The notes below the pieces were generated by a model. It did no database searches. It was not told the origin of the DNA and saw only the letters and a list, made by a program, of their open reading frames with translations. Shown here piece after piece: positions 7,933 to 16,002 of a stretch of DNA of 35,897 bases. How positions within the stretch are numbered: the first letter of the stretch is position 1; every line of letters starts with the position of its first letter. A program made the translations under genes and the position numbers. Source of the DNA: Streptomyces thermodiastaticus (lineage in GTDB: Bacteria; Actinomycetota; Actinomycetes; Streptomycetales; Streptomycetaceae); NCBI RefSeq assembly GCF_014656135.1, contig NZ_BNBV01000030.1, forward strand, positions 29,002 through 64,898, in the 5' to 3' direction.

Positions 7933-8544
7933 TCACAGCTTTGCGTCAGCGTCACATTGGGCTTTCGAGTGGGAATAACGCGCAGTGTTCTTTGCCAAGT
8001 CGATGAGCCCGTCTTGGATAGTCTGACTCGAGGCGTCATTCTTCCTCTTTAGCCAGGCGACCACACTTAGGTGGCGAACAATGCCGTTTGATAGGCATGG
8101 AACATAGATGGCTGCAACCTTGTCGGATGCTACAGCCCTGTCCCCAGAGGTGAACGGTTTGAGTGACTTGACGGGCACTAGATCCCCGACAGCTTCCTCC
8201 ACCCAGTCAGCCGAATCGTCATACTCGGCGGAGTCCGTTGTTACCACCAGCAACTGCTTTCCGTCGCCGTAGACGAAGCAGTCACTGTGAAACGAGTGCG
8301 CTGCCTGGCCAATGTTGACCTGCATAGGATTTTCACGGAACGAGTAGGAAGGCTCGTTCGGCAGTACATCCGTGAGTATCGAGGCAGCGCGCTTCTCGTC
8401 ACCTAGCGAGGCGCATACTTGGTAGGCCTTGATCTCTCCGCGCTTTTTGAAAGGTGGCACTTTCAGTGCGTAAGCTAGCCCTGCGACGAGTACTAGCACG
8501 GCAATTGGGACGCTGACGAGCAGTATTTTCCGATGTCGTGTCAA
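7933..8544 (-). CDS. Signal-anchored small protein downstream of the WXG effector-like gene
   Basis: A 203-aa protein starting at TTG 8544, supported by GGAAGG nine bases upstream; the gap from the preceding stop is only 5 bp, so it is cotranscribed. MTRHRK precedes one hydrophobic segment (~7-26), then KVPPFKKRGEIKAY and a soluble extracytoplasmic domain with four scattered Cys. I do not recognise the family. The position just 3' of a large WXG-domain protein is where immunity proteins sit in LXG/WXG toxin operons, and a membrane anchor would suit immunity to a membrane-active protein; that is inference. Base composition is low here: positions 7921-7980 (its 3' end and downstream flank) are 50% G+C by hand count. 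Confidence 0.78.
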   Translation of the reverse strand: MTRHRKILLVSVPIAVLVLVAGLAYALKVPPFKKRGEIKAYQVCASLGDEKRAASILTDVLPNEPSYSFRENPMQVNIGQAAHSFHSDCFVYGDGKQLLVVTTDSAEYDDSADWVEEAVGDLVPVKSLKPFTSGDRAVASDKVAAIYVPCLSNGIVRHLSVVAWLKRKNDASSQTIQDGLIDLAKNTARYSHSKAQCDADAKL

Positions 8545-8549
8545 GATTC

Positions 8550-10862
8550 TCAGCCTTCCGTGTCGAGTTCCCGGGGAACGCCTTCGCCCTCCAGATATTT
8601 TCCAACATTTGTACGTGCGGTGTTGAAGCCGGCCTCTGCTGAGGAGGCCACAGACGCCTCGATCAGAGGATACCTATTACCGGCCCTCGATCCGGCCTTC
8701 TTAGCGGCTTCCTCTACCATCGTGTAGGTCGATTCCTTGGTGTCGTCGTAGTGGGCACCGTTGCGGTAAATGACATCCCCGCTGCTGTCCCTATGAGCGC
8801 CCTCAGTGATAGACCCGATGATCTCATCCGCTGCGGTGCCGGCCATGTCTCCTATAATTGCGCCGCCGGGCCCCGTCATCGGCTCGGTAGCCATGCCAAT
8901 GCCGATGCCGACGATAGTGCCGCCCCACGAACCGGCCGCGTCGATGGCTGCGTTGTATTTGGCGTCAGCCTCAGCACCTTGTACCTCATTCTCGTAGGCA
9001 CGGCCGGCGCCAATAATCCCCTCGACTTTTCCGGCAATGTTGGCGATATCGTTAATGCCCTGTTGCAGCCGCGTGCTCTGGTCAAAGTGATGGTCGGCGG
9101 CGTAGGCGTCGGGGTGCTTGAAGTGATACTCCATCAGGCTCGTGGTGTAGCTATGCTGTCCCAGGTTGATAGCCGCGTAGCCTTCCGGGTTGCGGGCGAC
9201 AGTGTAGAGGAAACGAGTGATATCCCGTTCCCCTGGTGCAGCAGGTGACCCAGAGACAGGGAAAAGGTCCTTATCGTCCTGGCCAGCGTGAAGCTGCCGG
9301 TTAATATCCGGCATGTATTCCGCCGCGATCTGCCCCATGCTGTCCGACATGTAGGAAGACTTGGTCAGACGTGAGGGGTCTTCCGACACAGAGTGGATAA
9401 TGCTTTCCACGAGTCTCGCCTGTGCCGCATTGTGAGGTGGGGTGTCTGCAGTGGGCATTTCGCCCGCCGGGTGTCCGGTTGCAGCTGCTTCGAGGGCGAG
9501 GGCCAGGTTGTTCTTCCCAGTATTGAGCTCGTCCCCATGGGAGTCCGACTCCTTGGGCCACTCCCGCTCTTCGAAGAGGTACTGGAAGTTCGACAGCGAC
9601 ACCTTGCCCTTCTTGCCGTTGCCGTCCGTGTCGCGCTCGAATGGATTGTCTGGATCGTCTTTGGAGATGTACTGCTGGTTGAAGAATTCCGTAGCCGCAG
9701 CAGGACTATTGGACAGCCCCTTAAGATAGCCGGTGAGCGGATCGGAACCGCTGTCCTCGCCGATCCGGTTGAGCCAGGGACTCACACCCAAGTGCTGCCA
9801 GGCCATATTGCCGTGGCGGCCGTTGTCAGTGAGCTTGCGCTCGGTCGCCATGAGCTTGGTGCCGTAGTCCTCCAAGAACTGGTCGTCGTAGTCGCCAGTT
9901 CTCATGAGGTTGCTCATGACCTGGAAGCCCATGGGGCCGCCACGGTCGCCGTAGAGCGGCTTGTCCCCGATATCGATCATCTTGCGTTTCCACTCGCTCA
10001 TCGCCGAGGAGTCGCTTTGTGTGGCGTGAGCGAGTGTCAGGCCCAAGTTGCGTTGGAGATCGTCGAACTGGTCGAGCCGCTGGCGGCCGAGATCCCAGTT
10101 AGCCCTGCTCGGATCGTTGATCCCGGCCCAGAATTCCAGCGTCTTCTGCGGACCGAGCTGCGTGGCGAACTCCTTGGCGAAGAGCTCATCACCGGCGTAC
10201 TTCTTCAGGCCGGCGTTGAGCTTGTCGAAGTCAGAGACCGTCAGATCCTCAGGCTTCTTCCGCGCCAGCTTGGCCAGCTCGTCGGCCCGCTTCATGACAT
10301 CTACCGCGGTGTCTCGGTCCTTGTACGAGGCATCCGTGAAGCCGAGCTTGCTCTGATCGGAGATGGCCTGAAGAACAGTCTTAGCTGACGTATCGCTCTT
10401 GGTGGCCTTGTCGATGATTCCCTGGATTTCGTCGCGGAGCGCGTCGATATCCGCCTGTGTCGGTTTGCCTTCCGTATTGCCGTCATCGCTCGATGAGTCA
10501 CGCGCCGAGACGACGAAGGTTCCTTTGTTGCTCACAACCTTCATGCCGTTTTTCTCGCCGCGTTCGAGAGCCTGAAGGAGCTGCTTGTGGTAGCTCTTCA
10601 ACTCATCGCACGTGTCCCGGAGGATGTTGTGAATGGTTGTGGCCTGCGTATGGGCATCGGAGAATTCTTTTGCGGTTTTGTCGATAAACTCTCTGGAGGT
10701 CGTTGCGTTCACTCCCGCCCAGTCTGCTTTGGCCGCCATCTTGGCCAAACCGTTTTCTGCATCCGTTTTCAAGTCGTTGAGGTGGCGGACGAGTGTTGAC
10801 CAGTCGGTGATGGCGTCGTCGAGCAGTTTGAAATTGGCGTGGCGTAGGGCGTCGAGATCCAT
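8550..10862 (-). CDS. Large WXG-domain protein, candidate ESX substrate (DUF6571-like)
   Basis: A 770-aa protein. The N-terminal ~100 residues are helical with a WXG turn in AKADWAGVNATT (Trp ~49), preceded by MDLDALRHANFKLLDD and followed by a long helix: a WXG100-like module fused to a big C-terminal region. The middle (~130-620) is a mainly helical domain shared by a Streptomyces multi-copy family that I recall as DUF6571-like. Near the C-terminus (~645-684) lies a Gly-rich hydrophobic stretch, GGTIVGIGIGMATEP then GPGGAIIGDMAG, like a glycine-zipper membrane segment. There is no signal peptide, as expected for ESX export. The neighbours are a small helical protein 93 bp upstream and an anchored protein 5 bp downstream. 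Effector or toxin activity is inferred, not shown. Confidence 0.85.
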   Translation of the reverse strand: MDLDALRHANFKLLDDAITDWSTLVRHLNDLKTDAENGLAKMAAKADWAGVNATTSREFIDKTAKEFSDAHTQATTIHNILRDTCDELKSYHKQLLQALERGEKNGMKVVSNKGTFVVSARDSSSDDGNTEGKPTQADIDALRDEIQGIIDKATKSDTSAKTVLQAISDQSKLGFTDASYKDRDTAVDVMKRADELAKLARKKPEDLTVSDFDKLNAGLKKYAGDELFAKEFATQLGPQKTLEFWAGINDPSRANWDLGRQRLDQFDDLQRNLGLTLAHATQSDSSAMSEWKRKMIDIGDKPLYGDRGGPMGFQVMSNLMRTGDYDDQFLEDYGTKLMATERKLTDNGRHGNMAWQHLGVSPWLNRIGEDSGSDPLTGYLKGLSNSPAAATEFFNQQYISKDDPDNPFERDTDGNGKKGKVSLSNFQYLFEEREWPKESDSHGDELNTGKNNLALALEAAATGHPAGEMPTADTPPHNAAQARLVESIIHSVSEDPSRLTKSSYMSDSMGQIAAEYMPDINRQLHAGQDDKDLFPVSGSPAAPGERDITRFLYTVARNPEGYAAINLGQHSYTTSLMEYHFKHPDAYAADHHFDQSTRLQQGINDIANIAGKVEGIIGAGRAYENEVQGAEADAKYNAAIDAAGSWGGTIVGIGIGMATEPMTGPGGAIIGDMAGTAADEIIGSITEGAHRDSSGDVIYRNGAHYDDTKESTYTMVEEAAKKAGSRAGNRYPLIEASVASSAEAGFNTARTNVGKYLEGEGVPRELDTEG

Positions 10863-10955
10863 CAGTTCATCCCCAGAGGCTGAGTAATCTACTTGTCGAA
10901 TGAGCCGTACACAGGGGCAAGGGGCGGCGATCGACGACCGCCTGACCCAACGCGG

Positions 10956-11468
10956 CTAATCTTTCTTCTTTTCAGCGGTCCCGTATATGGAGTTCTTCTT
11001 GCCGGGCGCTCCAGCTCGTTCGTCGAAGCCCGCATCCAGGACGTCGATGCTGCTCATCTGTCGCTGGATATAAACGTCGTCGCCAGCATGCAGCTGCTTG
11101 GTGACTCGCATATGATTCGAAATTTGGGCGCACGCGTCCATGAGGGACTTGAGCTGTTCTTCCCAGCGGTCCGAGACGTGTTTCAGCCCAGCCCCCAGGG
11201 CGAATCCCTGATTCGATAGATCCGTAGCCGCTGAGTTGCTGTTCGGGATGGCTACACGAGCCTTGTCCCACAGTTGGTTGTACAACTCGTGTGCTGAAGT
11301 GCCGATTGCTTGGAGCTCGGTGTTCTTGACTACCAGGTCGCCGTACTTGCTGGGCAGCACGTAGGGTCCGTACGTGCCACCACCGCCGTCGACGTGGTTC
11401 AACTGCATCCGGGCCGTGTGTCGCTCAGCAGCCTGGGCCTTCAGCTCTTCCCATTCGTCCCACGCCAT
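10956..11468 (-). CDS. Small helical protein upstream of the WXG effector-like gene
   Basis: The start is placed at ATG 11468 (MAWDEWEELKAQAAERH) because AGGGGG lies 5-10 bases upstream; an ATG two codons earlier is too close to it. This gives 170 residues, soluble and mostly helical with amphipathic N- and C-terminal helices and a Gly-rich linker (HVDGGGGTYGPY). A segment ISNHMRVTKQLHAGDDVYI resembles the second helix of WXG-like hairpins. I do not recognise a named family. It probably forms an operon with the 770-aa gene and may be its pairing partner or targeting factor, like the small helical proteins encoded before LXG toxins. Confidence 0.8.
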   Translation of the reverse strand: MAWDEWEELKAQAAERHTARMQLNHVDGGGGTYGPYVLPSKYGDLVVKNTELQAIGTSAHELYNQLWDKARVAIPNSNSAATDLSNQGFALGAGLKHVSDRWEEQLKSLMDACAQISNHMRVTKQLHAGDDVYIQRQMSSIDVLDAGFDERAGAPGKKNSIYGTAEKKKD

Positions 11469-11910
11469 GACCATCCCCCTTCCGGCGTCGGCATCGCAGC
11501 ACCCGACCAGGGTGTGGTCCGACGCTGTGCTGTGCGGTCAAGTTAGCAACGGGTGGTAGCCATAGGCTGCGTCATGTCCTGTGTAGGGCGGTTTGTGAAC
11601 CGTGAAGGTTCGATGAAGAAGCTTGAGGTCTGTCGGCCTGCCGGCCCGCGCAGCGCTCGCTTCGGCAAGGAGCGTGCTTGGCCAGGAGGCCACCTGCGGC
11701 CGCAGCCGCGAAGCTGCTCGCAGTGGGCAGAGAGCGTGTCAGCCGTCCCGACAACGTCAACCTGTGTGCTGCATATGTCAGTTGGAACGCTTGTGCAGGT
11801 TGACTACAGTAGCGTTGGCATCTCGCGACGCTGCGTGATGTGACATCGTACGGTGGATGCGGCGTCGACCTGAGTCGGCGCGCCAACGGGGAGTAGGGGA
11901 GGGGGAGTTC
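11469..11910. other. 442-bp divergent intergenic region with a candidate promoter
   Basis: It separates the minus-strand trio from the plus-strand WXG series. A plus-strand promoter candidate lies at 11782-11810. The rest contains only short ORFs without ribosome binding sites. The last ~20 bases hold the strong GGGGAGGGGGAG site for the gene starting at 11911. Confidence 0.55.
11782..11810 (+). promoter_or_regulatory. Candidate promoter of the WXG/dead-mycosin series
   Basis: TTGGAA (11782-11787), a 17-base spacer, and TACAGT (11805-11810) fit the vegetative sigma consensus. The predicted start is near 11817, giving a leader of ~95 bases to the GTG at 11911. Confidence 0.45.
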
Positions 11911-12354
11911 GTGGGTTCGGCGGACATGGCCGGCGGCGTGTCTACTGCCGGAGCGGCGAATCTGGAGGCCAGCGGTGAGGCCCTGACCACCTTCATGAAG
12001 CGCGTGGACACGGTGCTTCGAAACCTGGAGGCCTCTGCCGGTAATCCCACTCGGGTCGGAGCGCAAACCGTCAGCAAGGCGTCGCTCAGCAGCGGGAGTG
12101 CTGCCTTCCACGAGGCTCACGACTTGTACGAGCAGTACAACGCCGTGCATGAGCGGCTGACCAAGCTGTCCAAGACGCTTCACTTGCAGATCGAGGCGAT
12201 CGGCATCGCGGTTCAGGGCGCGCACCGAGGTTTCAGCAACCTCGAGGAGGACCAGCGTCAACGGTTCTGGGCCATTCAAACGGAGGTCCGCAAGCTCCAT
12301 GACGAGAAGCAGCACAACCTCCGTGCAGGGACGCAGGGGCACGACTGGCAGTGA
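11911..12354 (+). CDS. Small helical (WXG100-like) protein
   Basis: GTG 11911 is chosen because GGGGAGGGGGAG ends four bases before it; an upstream in-frame ATG at 11857 has no such site. This gives 147 residues, all helical: VGSADMAGGVSTAGA, then a helix (~15-50), a Gly/Ser turn, and two long charged helices (~65-135). There is no Trp-x-Gly, no signal peptide and no TM. The size and helical-hairpin pattern suit a pairing partner for the WXG protein encoded next, with which it overlaps by 4 bases (GTGA). Confidence 0.8.
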   Translation: MGSADMAGGVSTAGAANLEASGEALTTFMKRVDTVLRNLEASAGNPTRVGAQTVSKASLSSGSAAFHEAHDLYEQYNAVHERLTKLSKTLHLQIEAIGIAVQGAHRGFSNLEEDQRQRFWAIQTEVRKLHDEKQHNLRAGTQGHDWQ

Positions 12355-14096
12355 CTGACCATCAGCACAAGAAGGATTTCGAGCGGGTTTCCCATCAGAA
12401 TTCGTTCACGGATCTGGCCCGCAACGTCGAGGAGGGGCCGCTTGGCGGGATCCTCGAGGGTTTCGGGGTCGCTCCTGTCCGTTCTGCAGTGGAGGCCACT
12501 CCGTATGGCAGGGCCCTGCGGGGTCGCACGGACTTCGAGAACTATGAGCTCAATCAGATGCTCGATCTGGTGGAGCGAACGAACCCGGAACACTTGGAGT
12601 CGTGCGGCAAGGCTTTGTGGGACGCGCGTGACGCGATCAAAGCTGCCGCTACCGAACTGAGTGGCCATATCGAAAACGTCCACTGGGTGGGCGAGTCCGG
12701 CGATGCCTTCCGGGAGTGGGGCAGGACGCTCGTCGCCAGCACGCAAGCGTTGAGCGAGTTCGCCGGAGGTGCAGGCGACCAGATCACTGCTGCCGCGGTC
12801 GGCCTTGCCTCTGTGCGCAAGGCGATGCCTCCGCGGGACGACCGTTCGGACCCCAAGGCCCCTAAAGATTTCCCCGAGTCCGAGCGAGTCAGCACCAACG
12901 ACGCCTACACGGCGGCCGTCAAGGCGGAGAAGGACCGCCAAGAGGCGATCAACCAGATGAACCGGCTGTCGTCGTACTACTCGGTTTCCGCCGAGCAGTT
13001 GAAGAACCTGCAGAGTTCGGCTCCCGAGTTCAAGGACATGCCGGATGTGGGAGTCCCGCAGCCGGTGCCGACTGTCACACAGCAGCCTGAGTACACTGCG
13101 GCTCCGAGTGCGTCCACGACGGCGGGAGGGAGCAGTACGTCAACCCGCCGACTGTCAGTCACCGACGTCGGCACATCGGCGCCGGATGACTTGTCCGGCA
13201 CGACCACCTCGGCTCCGCGTATCGCGGAGACCGCGGACCTCGATATCCCCGCGGCGGGGGATGCCGTGACGCACATCGACAGCGTGGGCACGTTGCCGCC
13301 GCCAGCAGCAACTGCTGCCGCTGGGCACACCTCCCCGGTCGCAGGGATCCCCGAGACCGGCACAGGCCGGAGCAACGCGTTCGGCTCCACCTTCGCTGTC
13401 CCGTTCGCCGCCGGCAACTCGGGTTTTGGCGCCGGCGTTTCTTCCGGTGGTCGTGCTCCGCTGCCTGCGCAAGGACGGACCACCGCGTCGAAGGGCGATG
13501 TGTCAGCTCGGTCCCCAGAGCGTGCGCCGGTCAGCCGGATGGGGCACACTGCAGCGACGGGGCACCAGGCCGCCACGAACGCATCACGTGGTGGGCAGTC
13601 TTCTGCCATGGGACGACGAGGTATCTCGGGGGGTACTCCCAGGCTCGGAGGTACATCGACGCCAGGCACCACTGCCGGTCAGGCCGCCGGTGCGGGGCGT
13701 CAGCGCGGGGTGGTGGGCGGTCGACAGACTGCTGCGCCGGGGACTCCCACCAAAGCTGGGGCGAAAATTCCAAGAGGCACCGTGATCGGTGGTGAAGGAA
13801 CCACTGCTCCTCGCTCCACAGCCAGCCGGGCAGGGCGGGGCGGTGTGTTCGGCTCATCGGCTTCTGGCGGTCGGTCCAAGGCTCAACTCGGCTCACGTGG
13901 CAACGGAGCGACGACGGAGGCGGTCACTGGTAGTCCGGCTGCACGCGTCTCCTCCGCACGCGCCGAGCGGAACGGCATGACGCGTGCAGGTGCTGGGCTG
14001 GTGCGGGGATCCGGGCAGCAGGAGAAGCGCAGGAGTCAGCAAGAGCGCGAGGAAGCGAAGGACCCCGACCGGCCGGTCCAGGGTGAGGGATCGTAG
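12351..14096 (+). CDS. WXG-domain protein with long disordered Ser/Gly/Ala-rich tail
   Basis: A 581-aa protein translated from GTG 12351, overlapping the previous stop. Residues ~60-160 are a helical hairpin with a Trp-Val-Gly turn (HWVGESGDAFREWG, Trp112), i.e. a WXG100-type domain. A helical stretch continues to ~225 (AYTAAVKAEKDRQ, RLSSYYSVSAEQL). From ~230 to the end the sequence is low complexity, rich in Pro, Ser, Thr, Gly, Ala and increasingly Arg. The architecture resembles PPE or EspB-like substrates: a helical export domain and a long flexible tail. No enzymatic motif is seen. It is probably exported with the 147-aa partner, and the dead mycosin follows 60 bp later in the same orientation. 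Confidence 0.85.
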   Translation: MTDHQHKKDFERVSHQNSFTDLARNVEEGPLGGILEGFGVAPVRSAVEATPYGRALRGRTDFENYELNQMLDLVERTNPEHLESCGKALWDARDAIKAAATELSGHIENVHWVGESGDAFREWGRTLVASTQALSEFAGGAGDQITAAAVGLASVRKAMPPRDDRSDPKAPKDFPESERVSTNDAYTAAVKAEKDRQEAINQMNRLSSYYSVSAEQLKNLQSSAPEFKDMPDVGVPQPVPTVTQQPEYTAAPSASTTAGGSSTSTRRLSVTDVGTSAPDDLSGTTTSAPRIAETADLDIPAAGDAVTHIDSVGTLPPPAATAAAGHTSPVAGIPETGTGRSNAFGSTFAVPFAAGNSGFGAGVSSGGRAPLPAQGRTTASKGDVSARSPERAPVSRMGHTAATGHQAATNASRGGQSSAMGRRGISGGTPRLGGTSTPGTTAGQAAGAGRQRGVVGGRQTAAPGTPTKAGAKIPRGTVIGGEGTTAPRSTASRAGRGGVFGSSASGGRSKAQLGSRGNGATTEAVTGSPAARVSSARAERNGMTRAGAGLVRGSGQQEKRRSQQEREEAKDPDRPVQGEGS

Positions 14097-14156
14097 CGGC
14101 GGACCGCGGTCGGTTGTGCCGTTGGCCGTCCACTGAGCGCAAACAAGGACACACCA

Positions 14157-15437
14157 GTGATGAAGTCAGGAAACAGCCGACGAGTCGGGCGTCGTGTGCC
14201 CGCACGGGGCAGCATCGGGCGGCGCGCACGCGCAGTAGGCGTGACAGTCGGCGTCCTGGCCGCTGCGGGGATCGGTCTGGCGCCGAACGCTGCCGCCTTC
14301 GACGTCCAGGCGCAGCAGTGGTACCTGGGCCCGATGCAGACCGAGAAGATGTGGAAGACCAGTACGGGCGAGGGCATCAAGGTCGCGGTCATCGGTACCG
14401 GGGTGCATGAAACGCCGTCGTTGCGCGGTCAGGTCCTCCAGGGTGTCGATGCGCTGGTCAAGGATGACCTTGTCAAGGGCAGCGTGACCGACACGGACGA
14501 CACGACGGGTCAGGGCACAACGGCCGCAGAGCTGATCGCCGGCACTGGAAAGGGAGGCGGGCTCAAGGGCCTTGCTCCCGGTGTGAAGATCATTCCGATT
14601 CGGGTACCAGCGGTGAAGCACGATGAGGCCCCGGATCCTGCTTACCCGTTGGCCACGGCAGTCAAGGCGGCCGTGGACAGCGGAGCCAAAATCATCGATT
14701 TCACCATCGGCAATCAGTATGTGATTGGCAGTCAGTTCGGCGGTGACGCCGCCTTCGAGTACGCCGTCGAGAAGGGCGTACTGATGATTGCAGGGACTGG
14801 GGACAACGCTAAAGAAGGCAACAAGCCGCAGTATCCCGCTGCTTATCCGCATGTGGTCGGAGTGGCGGCTTTTGACATCGACGGCGCGGTATCGCCCACA
14901 TCCCAGTACGGAAACTACACGGACTTGGCGGCTCCAGGAGTGCGTGTGCCGCGGTGGTGTGACGCCACTTTCAAGAAGTACTGCCTGACCGGAGGCGACA
15001 CTGTCGTCGCTTCCGCACTGGCGTCCGCCTCCGCTGCCTTGGTCTGGGCAGCGCATCCGGACTGGACAGCGAATCAAGTTCTGCGGTCGTTGATCGACAC
15101 TGCAGGCCGTGACTGGGCGAAGGACGATCCCAGTGCCTATCAGGGGTATGGGTCTGTGCGCCCTCGCATCGTCCTGGCGGATCCGCACTATGACGCGGGG
15201 CCGGCCGACGTCAATCCTCTTGCTGAGGAGGACGGCGAGACCACGCCCCCGTCGCCCCCTGCCTCCGCATCACCTACAACCAAAACCTCTGACAGACGAA
15301 CGGAGACCACGAGTGCTGTCGCGAAGTCGGCGGGCGACGACAGCAACACGCTCGCGATCGGCGTGGGTGCCGCTGCCGCGGTCGTAGTGATCGGTGGCGC
15401 GGGTTACGCCGTCATGCGGGCACGCCGTGCCAAATAA
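14157..15437 (+). CDS. Catalytically dead mycosin-like protein (S8 pseudoprotease)
   Basis: The start is GTG 14157 or the adjacent ATG 14160, with AAGGA 7-10 bases upstream; 426 aa. It has a mycosin layout: basic N-terminus, hydrophobic signal (~26-47), subtilase-fold domain, Pro/Thr/Ser linker (~355-390), C-terminal TM (~399-419) and a basic tail. By-eye alignment to the mycP in this window shows all catalytic positions replaced: Asp to Gly80 (AVIGTGVH for AVIDTGVD), His to Gln119 (GQGTTAA for GHGTRVA), oxyanion Asn to Asp216 (AGTGDN for ASAGND) and Ser to Val283 (GDTVVASA for NGTSFSAP). The reading frame is intact. It lies between WXG-protein genes, so a structural or substrate-binding role is likely; proteolysis is not. 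Confidence 0.9.
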   Translation: MMKSGNSRRVGRRVPARGSIGRRARAVGVTVGVLAAAGIGLAPNAAAFDVQAQQWYLGPMQTEKMWKTSTGEGIKVAVIGTGVHETPSLRGQVLQGVDALVKDDLVKGSVTDTDDTTGQGTTAAELIAGTGKGGGLKGLAPGVKIIPIRVPAVKHDEAPDPAYPLATAVKAAVDSGAKIIDFTIGNQYVIGSQFGGDAAFEYAVEKGVLMIAGTGDNAKEGNKPQYPAAYPHVVGVAAFDIDGAVSPTSQYGNYTDLAAPGVRVPRWCDATFKKYCLTGGDTVVASALASASAALVWAAHPDWTANQVLRSLIDTAGRDWAKDDPSAYQGYGSVRPRIVLADPHYDAGPADVNPLAEEDGETTPPSPPASASPTTKTSDRRTETTSAVAKSAGDDSNTLAIGVGAAAAVVVIGGAGYAVMRARRAK

Positions 15438-15585
15438 GGCGTGGGCATCCCAAGCATGAGCCTCGGAGTCCAGTGATAGCGGACTTCAGTGTCTTATCAC
15501 GGACGCCGTATGAGTGCTCTCCGGTGGAGACGGAGAGCCGCAATATCGGACAGCACAACAACGGAATTGAGAAGGGTGGTCGGTC
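15438..15585 (+). promoter_or_regulatory. Leader of the esx pair with two inverted repeats
   Basis: It holds GTGATA (15473-15478) and TATCAC (15495-15500) as an inverted repeat with a 16-base spacer. A hairpin follows: GCTCTCC (15516-15522) with GGAGAGC (15532-15538). A weak promoter-like pair TTCAGT (15485-15490), 18 bases, TATGAG (15509-15514) overlaps the first repeat. The ribosome binding site is GAAGGGTGG before 15586. The hairpin could equally end the upstream transcript. Confidence 0.4.
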
Positions 15586-15927
15586 ATGGCTGACACGACG
15601 AAGCTTGAGCGGGACCCAGTAGTCCAGCTGCAGAAGGAGATGTCTGACAAGTACGACAATATCCGTAGGCGGGTGCACACCCTGCAGCAGGTGATCGACA
15701 GCCTCGAGGGGCAGTGGCAGGGTATTGGACGTGCTGCTTTCGACAAGAAGCAGTACGAGATCAACGAGTCCCTGAGGAACATCGGCAACATCCTCGCTGA
15801 GGTCATCGAGGGGATCTCGAAGACGCGGAACATCGTGGACTCCAAGGAAGACGACGTCCGTGCGACGATCAACAAGATCAATGTCCGCGACGGCGCTTCC
15901 ACGGTTTCTCCTTTCGCCTCGATGTAA
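15586..15927 (+). CDS. esxB: WXG100 protein, EsxB (CFP-10)-like
   Basis: A 113-aa helical-hairpin protein with Trp44-Gln-Gly at the turn (LEGQWQGIGRAAF), no signal peptide and no TM. The ATG is preceded by GAAGGGTGG. It is the first of two WXG100 genes 75 bp apart, the usual arrangement for an Esx heterodimer exported through EccC. A YEINE (Yxxx[DE]) string occurs mid-protein, not at the C-terminus, so the export signal of the dimer is better supplied by the second protein. Which member is A or B is assigned by order only. Confidence 0.85.
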   Translation: MADTTKLERDPVVQLQKEMSDKYDNIRRRVHTLQQVIDSLEGQWQGIGRAAFDKKQYEINESLRNIGNILAEVIEGISKTRNIVDSKEDDVRATINKINVRDGASTVSPFASM

Positions 15928-16002
15928 CTGCGAGCGCCTCCACCAGTGGGACGGACGGCTGGCAACGATCGAGCGAACGCGAACGAAAAGAGGTAGAGGC
16001 AG

